Assembly (NCBI GenBank): GCA_010015655.1
Contig: ML976666.1
Coordinates: 492,811 to 556,810, forward strand
Length of the DNA stretch: 64,000 nucleotides
From: Bimuria novae-zelandiae CBS 107.79
Taxonomy: Eukaryota; Ascomycota; Dothideomycetes; Pleosporales; Didymosphaeriaceae
Direction: 5' to 3'
The translations under genes and the position numbers were made by a program. Positions 21,580-31,180 of this stretch are shown in pieces. The notes under the pieces were generated by a model that did no database searches, had not been told where the DNA came from, and saw only the letters and a list, made by a program, of their open reading frames with translations. Within the stretch, counting starts at the first letter, position 1. Each line of letters opens with the position of its first letter.

Positions 21580-22590
21580 ATGAGCTCGGGATCAGAGGAC
21601 GAATTCGAATGCAATTTTGGTATTCCAGCATTTGACGACGATGAAATAGCCTCCCCGCCTTTGGACACCATCATTCGTTTCAGGCAGTCCATATCGTTTT
21701 GCTCACCTTCCCCCGGTCACTTCAACCTTTTTGGACTCCCTGGAGAGCTTAGAAACCAAGTATACGAGCACTACCTTTACCGCGACACACCCCTCATCTG
21801 GCGTCGCCTGCACAACTACAGTGGCGAAAAAGCTTCGTATGTAAGATGGAACTGGAAAGGAAGAGGTGTCAACTTCAATCCTAACGGCAACGCAAGTATC
21901 CTAACGGCAACGCAAGTATCCTAACTCTCTTTCTCACCTCGCGGAGAGTTTACACCGAAGCGGTGTACATCTTGGGTATGACAAACACCGTACACATCGA
22001 ACGAAGAAAGTACAAGCCTCTTGGAAACCTTCTGCGCGTGTTTCCTGCCAGAGTGGCAGATGTGCTTCAACGGGTCGAGCTTGCCTACACCGAGGACCAA
22101 ACAGAGCACTTCGATATGACGCATTCTGGGCAGTTTCGCTCCGACCCTTTTCGCACCTAGCAACGTATCTTAAGCGACTCTCACGTCGTCCGCTCTTACT
22201 TTCCGACGCTTACAGGCTTCACAGCGCTGTGGAAGACTTCGGTACGCGAATACATTGAATTTTGGTCATCTAGCGTGGGACTCACTCTCCCCAATATACC
22301 TTGCAAGTTCAGATCGAGGAGTGGCTTTTATAGTTGCGAGAGGCCGGAAAGAGCTCACAATGAAAGTGCCGCCGGATTGGCTGCATGTTCAGGTAGAATG
22401 GGAGTCCCCAAAGAACCCAGTCTGGACGAAGGAAAAAATAGCCATTTTAGCGAACCAGTATCAGGTCAGCCTGGACCGGGCACTCGAAATGCTCAGAAAC
22501 GAAGCACGGCATCTTGTAGATCATGGTCAATTGGAAGATTCAGGGAAGGAGTGGCTTGAGAGACATTCTGCCAAAGGGCGCACCAGGTGA
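21580..22590 (+). pseudogene. 2EXR / F-box-like protein gene broken by a 20-bp duplication
   Basis: The ATG at 21580 opens a frame with an acidic head and then FNLFGLPGELRNQVYEHYL, the 2EXR/F-box-like motif. At 21878-21917 a 20-base unit occurs twice in tandem. The second copy shifts the frame and leads to a TAA at 21922. Skipping one copy restores LTLFLTSRRVYTEAVYILGM, HIERRKYKPLGNLLRVF and ARVADVLQRVELAYTEDQTE. That restored frame meets a TAG at 22158, then goes on (RILSDSHVVRSYFPTLTG, then FTALWKTSVREYIEFW). Near 22310 it shifts again to VAFIVARGRKELTMKV and ends at 22590. So there are three or more lesions, the duplication being the clearest. Confidence 0.65.
21878..21917 (+). repeat. 20-bp perfect tandem duplication
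   Basis: Two identical 20-base units, 21878-21897 and 21898-21917, followed by the first eight bases of a third. Twenty is not a multiple of three, so the event shifts the 2EXR reading frame. Confidence 0.95.
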
Positions 22591-22894
22591 AAAGGGAAGT
22601 GCCATACGAATAGCCGGCGATAGCACAGAATTGACTATGGCAATTATCCCAATAGCAAGTAACGCGAGCGATGCTATCGAAACTGACAGCTGCACGATCG
22701 CAGACCTCGGGAACTGCTCAATCATGCGCGTGCTGATTGATCGGGAAGATCATGGTCGTCCCAGACTCAAAGTACCCACATCAGCGCTCAACACTCACAC
22801 CCCTGAGTCCAGCCACTGACTTCTGTCCTTAGATACTATTCCCTTACACTTTCTTCTTCTCCCGCACATTTCATGTTCTTCCAGCTCATACATC

Positions 22895-23140
22895 ATGTCT
22901 CTTCTTACAATGCATCTTGCAACCACCGCCAAAGCCACGGACGCACCACCCACCCTCCTCGAGCGCATCTTTTGCATACTCGCTCTTCTTGCTTTTCTAG
23001 CTTTTGCGATTATCGCTATATATGACAGAATCGTCTACAGACCATTGCTAGAGCCGCACTGCAAGACGTGCAAGTGCTATACAGCTGGTCCGCTCGGTAA
23101 AAACAAGGAATCCGAGAAGCCACGGTTGATCGACGTTTAA
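22895..23140 (+). CDS. Small single-pass membrane protein, unknown
   Basis: An 81-residue frame with ATG at 22895 behind a C/T-rich leader typical of fungal genes. It has one strong membrane segment (IFCILALLAFLAFAIIAIY) at about residues 25-43, then a basic/Cys tail with CKTCKC. I do not recognise it. The composition and the leader make it a plausible gene. Confidence 0.45.
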   Translation: MSLLTMHLATTAKATDAPPTLLERIFCILALLAFLAFAIIAIYDRIVYRPLLEPHCKTCKCYTAGPLGKNKESEKPRLIDV

Positions 23141-23409
23141 TCCTGAAAAGGTTTTCTGTACTGCTGCCTTGCGCACGTGTGCGGGTACGTAGACAAGCCG
23201 AACCGTGGTTACGGCACGCCCACTCACACTCGAGGAACTGTATATCTGTCTGCTTTTTCTCTGCCTGTCTGTCCTCACCACCACTTCTTCAGCACAAACT
23301 CGGACGGCCAACATAACCGATTCACCACTCATCAGCAACCCTACCCAGCCGCGCGCAATCGGACTTTCCAACCAACCACCACTCTTCAGCAACGCTACCT
23401 ATTTCAAAC

Positions 23410-23622
23410 ATGTTCGACCCCGTGAGCGCCGTCCTCGCCATTGGAGCCGCCATTTTCATGGGCGCTGGCTTCGCCTTCCGCGAACCCGTACACGAAATTC
23501 TTTGGAAACAGGCGGGAGGGAGACCGTCTAGGATCTGTGAGCAACGCCGCCGGGACTGCGCGAGAAAAGGGCCTAAGTGCTACAAAAATTGTTCTGGATC
23601 CGAGGAGAAGGTGGGGCTTTAA
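23410..23622 (+). CDS. Small membrane-anchored protein, unknown
   Basis: A 70-residue frame from ATG at 23410, after a CAACCACCACT-type leader. It has an N-terminal hydrophobic stretch (AVLAIGAAIFMGAGFAF) and a basic, cysteine-containing tail (RICEQRRRDCARKGPKCYKNC). It lies 270 bases behind another tiny membrane protein in the same direction. Similar layout suggests a pair, but the sequences are not obviously related. Confidence 0.4.
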   Translation: MFDPVSAVLAIGAAIFMGAGFAFREPVHEILWKQAGGRPSRICEQRRRDCARKGPKCYKNCSGSEEKVGL

Positions 23623-24280
23623 GATGGTGGAGGGGCTGTTACTGAGAGCGCAAGGTTTCGTTACTTCCTTTCAAGACGATGTTCGCAATATCGCCAGTGT
23701 ACTCGACCGAACCTGGATTGGATACTGGCTCCTAGTCTCAGCTTGACTAACTTACGCGTTTTTCTACTGCCCCACAACAGTTTCACCGACTTTGGACGTC
23801 CCCTTTACCAGCCAACCATTTCTACTCCTGGCCATTTGCTGCCAATGTTACTCCTCTATCATGCTCGGATTCGTTCAAACCTGCCATGTTTTGCGACAAT
23901 CTTACACCGAGATCATTATTTTCTAGGCATGGAGTACCGCCCGGGTCGATCATCGCCATCAAGTTCAAGCAAGATATAAGGAGTTGTGCTACCCCAAACG
24001 GGACTGGGGCGAACTCCACGAGACCATACAAGAGCGAGACAAGGTCAAGGACACAACAATACGATCCTTATGGATGATATGCACAAACGGCAAACAGTCT
24101 TTTTTTGTATGTCATTAGTGTTTAATTATTTACCAATTACTTCCCAACCTTCTTTCAGAAAGCCTCATATCAGCTCCCTGTTGCAGTTTCCAGTGAACAA
24201 ATGAGAGACGAACAAGTGAGAGATGCACGGCACTCAGGGCGCAGGTAGAACATGAACCCGTGTTTGATCGGGTGGCATTT
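23623..24280. other. Convergent intergenic region
   Basis: No gene seen between the small plus-strand gene and the first minus-strand zinc-finger gene. Confidence 0.5.
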
Positions 24281-25171
24281 CTATGATCTACACTCGCCCA
24301 CAATCTTTGAGTATTTTCCCGGATTGAATTCTCGCATGAGTTTCATATAGGTCGCTGAATATGCCATGGTCCCGCCCTTGGTAGGCTGCGGATTCGTCAA
24401 CAAAGTCCGCTTTCGAATCACACGTTTCTGGGATATACCCATCTTCTCGGCAATCTGCGCTTCGCTTCTCATCTGCATCCATGCGCGGAGCAGCTGTTCG
24501 TCTTTTTCCACTGTCCAGATCTCAGCGGACTTTGGTTTTCGCTTGCGCACTGCTTCTTCGCCTGTTCTATGGTTGTGCGCATGACTCTGGGAAGTATCCA
24601 ATTTCCGTGCACCTGGTTCGTGCTCGTGAGCACACCGAAATTGCCCACCCCGGGAGTTCCCACCCTCAACACGAGGACGACGCCGCGATGAACTGCATGT
24701 GGAATCCGCAACATCCACCTCCCGCGGGCCAAAAAACTCACCAGCCAACCGCTCAGCCATCTGCTCAAGGTGCCCGCTCGAACCTTCATGTCTCCGGATA
24801 CTCTTTGCTAGCACAGTCAAGTCGCACACTTCGCAGTAATGCATCAGCACGGGTTCCGACGTAGGCGTCTTGGGTGCCGAGAGATCGGAAAGTACGTTTG
24901 CTATCCGCATGCCTAGGTTATCGAGGTGGGTAAAAGTCTCTTCGTGCTTGCGAAGATCGGAGTAGTATTTATTGCAAACGGCGCAGAAGTATGAGGGCGG
25001 CCGCTTTGTCCCGGGCGGTTCATCTAGCATTTCCTCGTCTTCAGCGTCCCCTTCTTCGGTGTCGCTGCTGTCGGCATCTGAATCATCGTCGGCCATTTCT
25101 TCGTCCGACGACTCCTCGTTTTGGCGGAGCCCGTTCGTTGACGAGGGCCCAGATTGCATCTGCTTCGGCAT
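24281..25171 (-). CDS. Zinc-finger and Myb/SANT-like nuclear protein, family member 1
   Basis: A single exon of 296 residues with ATG at 25171. Residues 15-55 are an acidic stretch (EESSDEEMADDDSDADSSD and on). Two U1/JAZ-like C2H2 fingers follow: FCAVCNKYYSDLRKHEETFTH near 62-82 and YCEVCDLTVLAKSIRRHEGSS near 111-133. A basic Ser/Arg region is next, then a Myb/SANT-like block (WTVEKDEQLLRAWMQMRSEA, then QIAEKMGISQKRVIRKR) near 215-260, and the tail YMKLMREFNPGKYSKIVGE. The tail and Myb block resemble those of the gene at 27465-28037. Binding of nucleic acid in the nucleus is the likely role by domain type; no known family name fits. It appears intact. Confidence 0.65.
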   Translation of the reverse strand: MPKQMQSGPSSTNGLRQNEESSDEEMADDDSDADSSDTEEGDAEDEEMLDEPPGTKRPPSYFCAVCNKYYSDLRKHEETFTHLDNLGMRIANVLSDLSAPKTPTSEPVLMHYCEVCDLTVLAKSIRRHEGSSGHLEQMAERLAGEFFGPREVDVADSTCSSSRRRPRVEGGNSRGGQFRCAHEHEPGARKLDTSQSHAHNHRTGEEAVRKRKPKSAEIWTVEKDEQLLRAWMQMRSEAQIAEKMGISQKRVIRKRTLLTNPQPTKGGTMAYSATYMKLMREFNPGKYSKIVGECRS

Positions 25172-25949
25172 TTATATTCGCCTGCGAACACTGGAGTTCC
25201 TGTTTCACAGACATGTCTTCGTATGCTTCTTCAAAAGCTTGTCTTTCCTGAGTTTGGACTATCGGATGGATGCAATCTGGCTCAAGCAGGGTGTATATGT
25301 TGAGGATTAAGCATTGTGAAATCGATATCTTTAAAGAATACTGCGGGATACACAGTCATCTATGTTAGATACTTCAGAAGGTACGATAAGATGCTGCTGA
25401 TGGTAGCGTATATGCTGCAGGATAAACTATTATAATTACACATTGCTTGACTAAATGAAATCGAAATTTTGTAGGTGTATTGGAGGAGAACGTGAAGAGA
25501 CCAAATATACAAGTATATTTGAAGTAAGAAAGTATCTAAGACGATGTCTAGGGAGAAGAATAGGCGGATCACCGAATTTGTTTCACTCAAGGTGGTTCAC
25601 CGCTGAACCAGACGAAGTGACAACGCATTCAAGGCAAGAAATTTTGGGATCACGATCATTTTGCATTTTTCATGTAGTACCAAAGGCCTGACGACCCTTG
25701 CTGGCGATCAGGACGTATTGGTTGGAAAAGCTCAAATTTAGGGATGCTCTGTACATCAAAACCTGCACATGATGGAATAGGAAGCCATCAGAATCGAAGT
25801 TCAGAAAGCCGGTCCAAAGCGTAGGTTTGATCTTAGACTCTTCGCGGTTTTGTAAGATTCTCCGTGGCAATATTGAAGTTCCGAAAGTCCCATTCTGGCT
25901 GGCTCCTTCGAGTGGTCGTTGGAACCAGCAGAGCTGCTGGGTCACTTCC
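25172..25949. other. Intergenic region, AT-rich
   Basis: Leader of member 1, then AT-rich DNA. No gene. From about 25670 to 25949 on the minus strand there may be extra decayed sequence of the finger-array pseudogene, but I cannot align it. Confidence 0.4.
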
Positions 25950-26963
25950 TCATGCCTGATCCTCGTTCTCAGGTGGTTCTTCAGGATTTGTCGGGTCCGC
26001 ATTCACGTTCTTCAGATTTCGTGCCGACTTCACGTGTTGCGACCAGCCGAGTGGAGAAACACCATACCTACAGGACTCTCACATTTTCAGGGCAGGAGAT
26101 AAGTCCGCATTCAAGGTCTCCAGATGCTGTACTGACTTTAGGTGGTAGTACCAGCTGCCAGGGGTAACACCGTACCGCAAGTCTCGCACATCTTCAGTTC
26201 TAGAGGCATACCGTCATCAGCCGGTCCGGTCGCTTTTTGATGTTTCAGGGTCATCAAATGATCCTCCCAGCTAGATTTCTGGACGGTTACGTTGCATGCT
26301 TCGCAGAAATGTGTCTCTGCGTTTCGAGCTAACCGAGCTGGTTCAGCCACGCCCAAGGCCTTCTGGTGCTTGATCGTCCGCTCGTGATGGTACCAAGTGC
26401 TAACCATAACAGATACCTGGCAAAGTGGACAGAAACGCTTCTCCGGATCTTCGACGCCCATGGCCTGCTGATGCTTGATCGTCCGCTCGTGAAGGGACCA
26501 TGAGCTAGCGATGACAGATACTTGGCAAGCTGAACAGAAACGCTTCTCCGGCTCTTCAATGCCTAAGGCCTTCTGGTGCTTGATGGTCTGCTCGTGTGAT
26601 TGCCATGAGCGAGGGCTAATAGAAACCTGGCAAACTGAACAGAACCGCTTCTCCAGGTCTTCGACACCGAGGCCTTCGGGTGTTTGATTGACTTCACGTG
26701 GGCGGTCCAGCTGATCGTGCGAATAGTGACTTTGCAAAGGGAACAGAACCGCGTGCTTGGGTCTTCGGTCGCCTGCGAAGATTCGGCTTCCTCGGTGGGC
26801 TCACCTGCACCTTGCTCGGTGATCCAGCTATACTTGGGGATTTCTGGCGTGTTGATTGTGGATGTGCACTTTCCTCGATCGGATTAAGCACGTTGGTGAT
26901 TGAACTGATGGACGACGTTCGATCCTTCTGTTGAGCTGCGCTGTTGAACGGTGAGGCAAACAT
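25950..26963 (-). pseudogene. Seven-finger array protein, family member 2, decayed
   Basis: The ATG at 26963 opens SSISSITNVLNPIEE, the N-terminal motif shared with members 3 and 4. The frame is lost once before the first finger. Then fingers with pattern CxxCxV....W..H..TxKH run on: FCSLCKVTIRTISWTAHVKS, FCSVCQVSISPRSWQSHEQT, FCSACQVSVIASSWSLHERT, FCPLCQVSVMVSTWYHHERT, FCEACNVTVQKSSWEDHLMT. Two more (RYGVTPGSWYYHLKS and RYGVSPLGWSQHVKS) lie in a shifted frame with a TGA where the first Cys belongs. Lesions: a frame break upstream of finger 1, a one-base shift after finger 1, another in finger 6, and the TGA before finger 7. Fingers 2-4 form a strict 105-base repeat. The frame ends at a TGA at 25950. 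Confidence 0.6.
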
Positions 26964-27464
26964 GTTGATTTTGTTCGGATGTTTGCTGTTTCTGGGTGTT
27001 AAGATTAGTGTGTCAATATGGGCGCGCAGCGGGAGGGTTATATACCCACGATTGCCAGTCCTGCTTCAGCAGGATCAATGCACAACGCATAAGACGACAT
27101 CTTCCCGCTCACGAACGGCTCCAAGTAATTACATACCAGGCTTTATTTCTCCCGTTTTAACTCATCTAAACGAACTAATGCTATAATTTTGTGTTATCAG
27201 GAGGGTGTTTAGTTCGACATTGCAATCCTAGTGAAATATAGAGAACCAAAAGGGTACATCACCGCCATCACGGCCTCAATAAGAATATATAGAATAAATA
27301 CTAGCGAATCAGGCACAAAATAACTTGGATGAGACAATTGACATTATCTTTAAGATATTGATTGAAAGACATAGCAACGGGTTCTCGAGCAGCAAGTTCC
27401 TAAAACGAAGAACTCAGATGATTAAGTACATATTTGCAGAATGTACGTTTGCTCAAGCAGTTGT
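26964..27464. other. Intergenic region, AT-rich, no gene seen
   Basis: Leader of member 2 followed by AT-rich sequence toward the end of member 3. Nothing supportable. Confidence 0.45.
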
Positions 27465-28037
27465 TCAAGCAATTGCTAGCCCTGGATTGTACTGCTGTAA
27501 GAGCCGCAAATACAACGGGGATCGTTTATCGTCGTGACGAGTCGACCCCACGCCAGAGAGCAGACGAATCCTGGTCACGATGGCGTTGAGCGAGTTCCCT
27601 ACATCCTTGGCGGTTTCCGTCTCAGAATTTCCCTGAAACCAGGCATGAAGGATCCTTTCGTCGTCCTCTTCGGTGAAGGTGACGGGTTTCCTCCCGGATG
27701 GCTTCTTCCGGTCCTTTTGGCCACCGGTCACTGCAGACGGTTTTGAGACGCCTCCGCGGCTGGTGATGGTCTTGCGTGCAGCGTTGGTTGCTGGCGCACT
27801 CGGAAGAGCGGGGGTGGCCCGCTCTTTGCTGGAAGACGATGCGGTAGAGTTCTCTGTGGCCGGAGTCCTCTCAGGTGTGGCGTTTACGTTATCCGTTGAT
27901 AGAGTTTGAGGCTCATCCGAAGGTACTAAGGGCGTCGCAGCCACCGGAACCGTGTTCAGAACATTCTGGATCGACATGATCGAATTGATTTCCGCCCGCG
28001 AACGTTCATTATCAGGAGTAGATCGTTGTCCAGACAT
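27465..28037 (-). CDS. Myb/SANT-like protein, family member 3
   Basis: A single exon of 190 residues with ATG at 28037. It carries INSIMSIQNVLNTVP near the N-terminus, a long Ser/Thr/Pro/Ala linker, then TSRGGVSKPSAV, a basic KDRKKPSGRKP stretch, and a Myb/SANT-like block (FTEEDDERILHAWFQGNSET, then ETAKDVGNSLNAIVTRIRLL). It ends SPLYLRLLQQYNPGLAIA, like the tail of member 1. It has no zinc finger. A DNA-binding role is inferred from the Myb-like block. No lesion is seen. Confidence 0.6.
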   Translation of the reverse strand: MSGQRSTPDNERSRAEINSIMSIQNVLNTVPVAATPLVPSDEPQTLSTDNVNATPERTPATENSTASSSSKERATPALPSAPATNAARKTITSRGGVSKPSAVTGGQKDRKKPSGRKPVTFTEEDDERILHAWFQGNSETETAKDVGNSLNAIVTRIRLLSGVGSTRHDDKRSPLYLRLLQQYNPGLAIA

Positions 28038-28972
28038 TATTCTTTAGATTGTTACTTCTAAGAAAAATGTCTGTTCTCTCGTTGAACACTTGCGTGGGCG
28101 TGGAGTGCGGGACGCTGGAATTGTAAGGTGCGTGTCTTTGAATTGATATAGGTAATAGCATGATGGCTAAGTCGCGTTGCCCTCGAATAATACGAACGGT
28201 GAATGGTGGGTTGAGGAGCTGGGCACGTGGTGCATTTTCACCAGGGCTCGGACCAACTACTATACGCAATAGATATATAATTGCTTTTACTTAACTTCGA
28301 TAATTAAGCTTAAAGATTCACCAGACACCGTTTGAGCTCATTCACTCTGGCGGGTTACATTCGCGTCTTCCTTGAGCTAGAAATAAAAATTACGTGACGC
28401 TTTTGTCACTGGCGCGTCTTGAGTTCACTGATATATAGAGATTGGAAAGATTCAAAATAGAGAATGAGCTGTGGCCTTGGATTCTTTAGAGCTACCTGGA
28501 AGAAGGTACACTGTAAAATACTAGCGCTGTTTGTTTCACGTCATAGTTTAAATTTCAAGAAAGGATCTAGTCCGCGTCAGACAACAGAGGTTGTACTTCT
28601 ACACCAGTCACGATTAGGTAGAAAACATACAGTCGGAACGACAAGTAAGACGTTGGCAAATATGAAATGCTGTATTCTAATGGAGAGGATTCTGTACAGG
28701 AAACTTCTGTAAGAAAGGCTAGAACGAGAATCATAAAGTCAACGGGCATTGAAGCTTTACATGAGAACATTCATATAACTCTTGCGTTTCGTATTCTTCC
28801 TGAATTTAACCAAGTGCCTGCCCTAACTGCATTTAGTTGTTGGGAACTCAGTTGGGTGTATACGCAATGAACACAAACTATTTCCTCTTTGAATTCAACT
28901 GAGCAATTAAATCCGCCTCCTTGATAGGGAACACAAGGCTGTATGCATCAAGCTTCCCAGCGCGGTCAGCAC
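28038..28972. other. Intergenic region, AT-rich, no gene seen
   Basis: Short frames only. Leader of member 3 at the left end. Confidence 0.45.
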
Positions 28973-29404
28973 CTAGAAGTCGCTGTCGACGACAGGTTTC
29001 GCAACGCCACCGCGTGCACCAACAAAGCCACGTGCAGCATCGCTTACAGGAAGGACCACATCCACCTTAGCTGCAGCTCCGACAGACGGGTCTTCTGGTA
29101 GGCTGCCGTGGATCGGCTCTTTGCTAGCGGCAGGGGAAATTCCACCTACGTTTTGCAGATGCTTCTTACTCCGCCTGTGCTCACGAAGAAATTTCGGGTG
29201 GTATTCTCGCTTACAGGCCTCGCACAGTACCTTTTTTTGTCGGTGATACCTGCGCATATCCGATATCTGCCGTGCGGTGCGTTCAGACCCGGCTTGGGCA
29301 AGTGGCGACGCTGGCTCTGCTGGCGCAGTGGTCAAAAGGTTCTGGATAGACATGATCGATGCAATGTCCGCCTGCGGACGATTAATTGCAGTAAAGGAAG
29401 TCAT
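28973..29404 (-). CDS. Single-finger protein, family member 4 (Myb block absent)
   Basis: A single exon of 143 residues; the ATG at 29404 is used because the frame upstream begins with TTG only. It has IASIMSIQNLLTTAP, almost identical in place and sequence to member 3. One C2H2 finger follows (LCEACKREYHPKFLREHRRS, then KKHLQNVG), and near the end GARGGVAKPVV, matching the RGGVSKP linker of member 3. It stops right after that linker, where member 3 goes on into the Myb block. So it is either a natural short form or a truncated copy. Confidence 0.55.
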   Translation of the reverse strand: MTSFTAINRPQADIASIMSIQNLLTTAPAEPASPLAQAGSERTARQISDMRRYHRQKKVLCEACKREYHPKFLREHRRSKKHLQNVGGISPAASKEPIHGSLPEDPSVGAAAKVDVVLPVSDAARGFVGARGGVAKPVVDSDF

Positions 29405-29638
29405 GTTCAAGGTGCTGGCTTTTTTCTTCAAGTACCTGCTTGAATCTGTGCGATTTCACTGTTTGATGAGAATGATAGCTGGATCACAGGAGCTATAAAG
29501 TGAGAACGTTGTTGTATCCACGTTGTTAGCTCACAATGCTATTACACAATATTCGCACTGTCGATGGCGACTTCCGTCTCGATGACACCCGGATATGGAA
29601 TGAGATCATTGCTAGTAGGCTCTTCCATCATCAATCTC

Positions 29639-29828
29639 TGTGAGAGCTAGTGATCCATACGCATAAGGAAGAAATTGAGAATTGTACTTGTTGTTGTATT
29701 GGGTGAAGCTACGAACAGTAGGTATACATGAGTGGCTGTAAACAGCGCTAGTGTAGGATGGGTAGTCGCATCTTAACACAGGTGAGGCGCCACTGTAAGT
29801 GGGGAAAGGGAGACTCTAAACCGTGACA
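29639..29828 (-). repeat. LTR (3' LTR in element orientation)
   Basis: 190 bases, TG...CA. It differs from the other LTR at six sites, all transitions at CpA/TpG. Confidence 0.9.
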
Positions 29829-30038
29829 CACCCCCTAGTTGTCACCAAGTCAGCGATTTGGTGATGACTGACCCTTATCTATAAGATTAATTATAAGCGA
29901 CGTCTGGCTGTAGGGTAGTAGGCCATCGTCTATCTAAATAGTTTAATAAGAACTTTTTAAGGCGTTATTAATGCGCTTTGCGACCTTTAGGTCCTTTTAA
30001 GCTTGTTTAATCTTGCGAACTCTAATAGGTGGTGGCGT

Positions 30039-30317
30039 CTAGTCTTTTGGTTGACTTGGATAATTTAGATTAAGTATGTAGCAATCGTGCAGAGCATGTG
30101 ATAGCCCACAAATGCAAAGTTTCGCAATTCCAAGCTCAGCAACGGAGGTAGATAGGGTACCCACTTCGGCAGTCGAGGCAGCGCGGCGAGTGTACTTTGT
30201 CATCTTTTCGACGTAGGTAGGTAGGCTGGGTGGATTGGTACCGTTCATCTCATGTTCGTATACCTGATCAAGGCAGGTAGCAGCGTAGTTTGGGTGATGA
30301 GCTTGGCAGGCAATCAA
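30039..30317 (-). pseudogene. Copia-type gag fragment
   Basis: A 92-residue frame containing LCICGLSHALHDCYIL, which fits the CxCGxxHxxxxC knuckle seen in fungal Copia gag proteins, and NPPSLPTYVEKMTKYTR before it. The N-terminal gag region and all of pol are missing or unreadable. Confidence 0.55.
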
Positions 30318-30934
30318 GAAATCCTCCTGAGGCCTGTATCCAGTCGTTTCTGGCAGGTTGATTGATTGGCATTAGGAAGTAATGTGTACCCAGTTAGCTA
30401 TCTATTTGTTGAGTTTCTTTGGATTGCGTAGAGCAGTCTTCAGATTAGTGTATCTTGCTATTAAGTCGCGACTCTAATTAGCTATAGACGGACAGAACTG
30501 CTTCTTGAGAGCGACAAGTCAATCGTAAATAGTAGGTAGGTCCTAAATTAGGTAGAGATAACGCGTAGCGATAGACCTAGTAATCTTAGTATTTAGCTGC
30601 ACTAGTGCTCTTTCCTGTTTCTATTGCGTGATCTCTTCGAGTCTCTATTAGTTAACCTCCTATTGGTAGGACTCACGATCCTCAGGGGATAGGTTAGAGA
30701 GCTTGGAGGCTCTAGCCTTATAGTTAGTGAGCTAAGGCTTAGGATTGGCAGCCTCTAGGTTAGGTATGCTCTTCTTTGGTGTATCTAGATTGACGTATAG
30801 CTAGATCTTGTGATCCTTGGCGAAGTCTTTGCGGAGGAAGATCTAGTTAAACTAGTTATCTAGTTTATTAAGGATAATAGTAACTTAGGTCACTGCTAGT
30901 TCTATAGCTATCGTGTGCGTAGGGTAGACGCAAC

Positions 30935-31146
30935 AATCGTGCGCTATAAGGGACGCAGTAATCGTGCGCTATAAGGGGCGCGGTAATCGTGTGCTATAAG
31001 GAGCGCGGTAATCGTATAGCTATAAGGGGCCTGGTAATCGTGCGCTATAAGGGGCGCGGTAATTGTATAGCTATAAGGGGCCTAGTAATTGTGCGCTATG
31101 AGGGACGCAGTAATCGTACGGCTATAAGGGGCCTAGTAATCGTACA
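30935..31146. repeat. Minisatellite of 25/26-base units
   Basis: Eight units starting AAT(C/T)GT, each with GCTAT(A/G)AGG near the middle, plus a partial ninth. Longer units (26 bases, CCTAGT/CCTGGT ends) alternate with shorter ones (25 bases, GCGGT/GCAGT ends) from unit 4 on, so there is a two-unit higher-order pattern. Confidence 0.9.
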
Positions 31147-31167
31147 ACGAGTACAGCAAAGATGCAT

Positions 31168-31180
31168 CCGGGCTCATAAC
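31168..31180 (-). other. Primer-binding site, complementary to initiator tRNA-Met anticodon arm
   Basis: Thirteen bases directly inside the 5' LTR read GTTATGAGCCCGG on the element strand. The complement, CCGGGCTCATAAC, contains the CAT anticodon flanked as in the initiator tRNA-Met anticodon stem-loop. The same 13 bases occupy the same place in the Copia element at 61775. Confidence 0.7.

Noticed and set aside
30935..31146. Regular repeats resembling a CRISPR array
   Set aside because: The units are directly joined tandem copies without unique spacers, in a eukaryotic LTR element.
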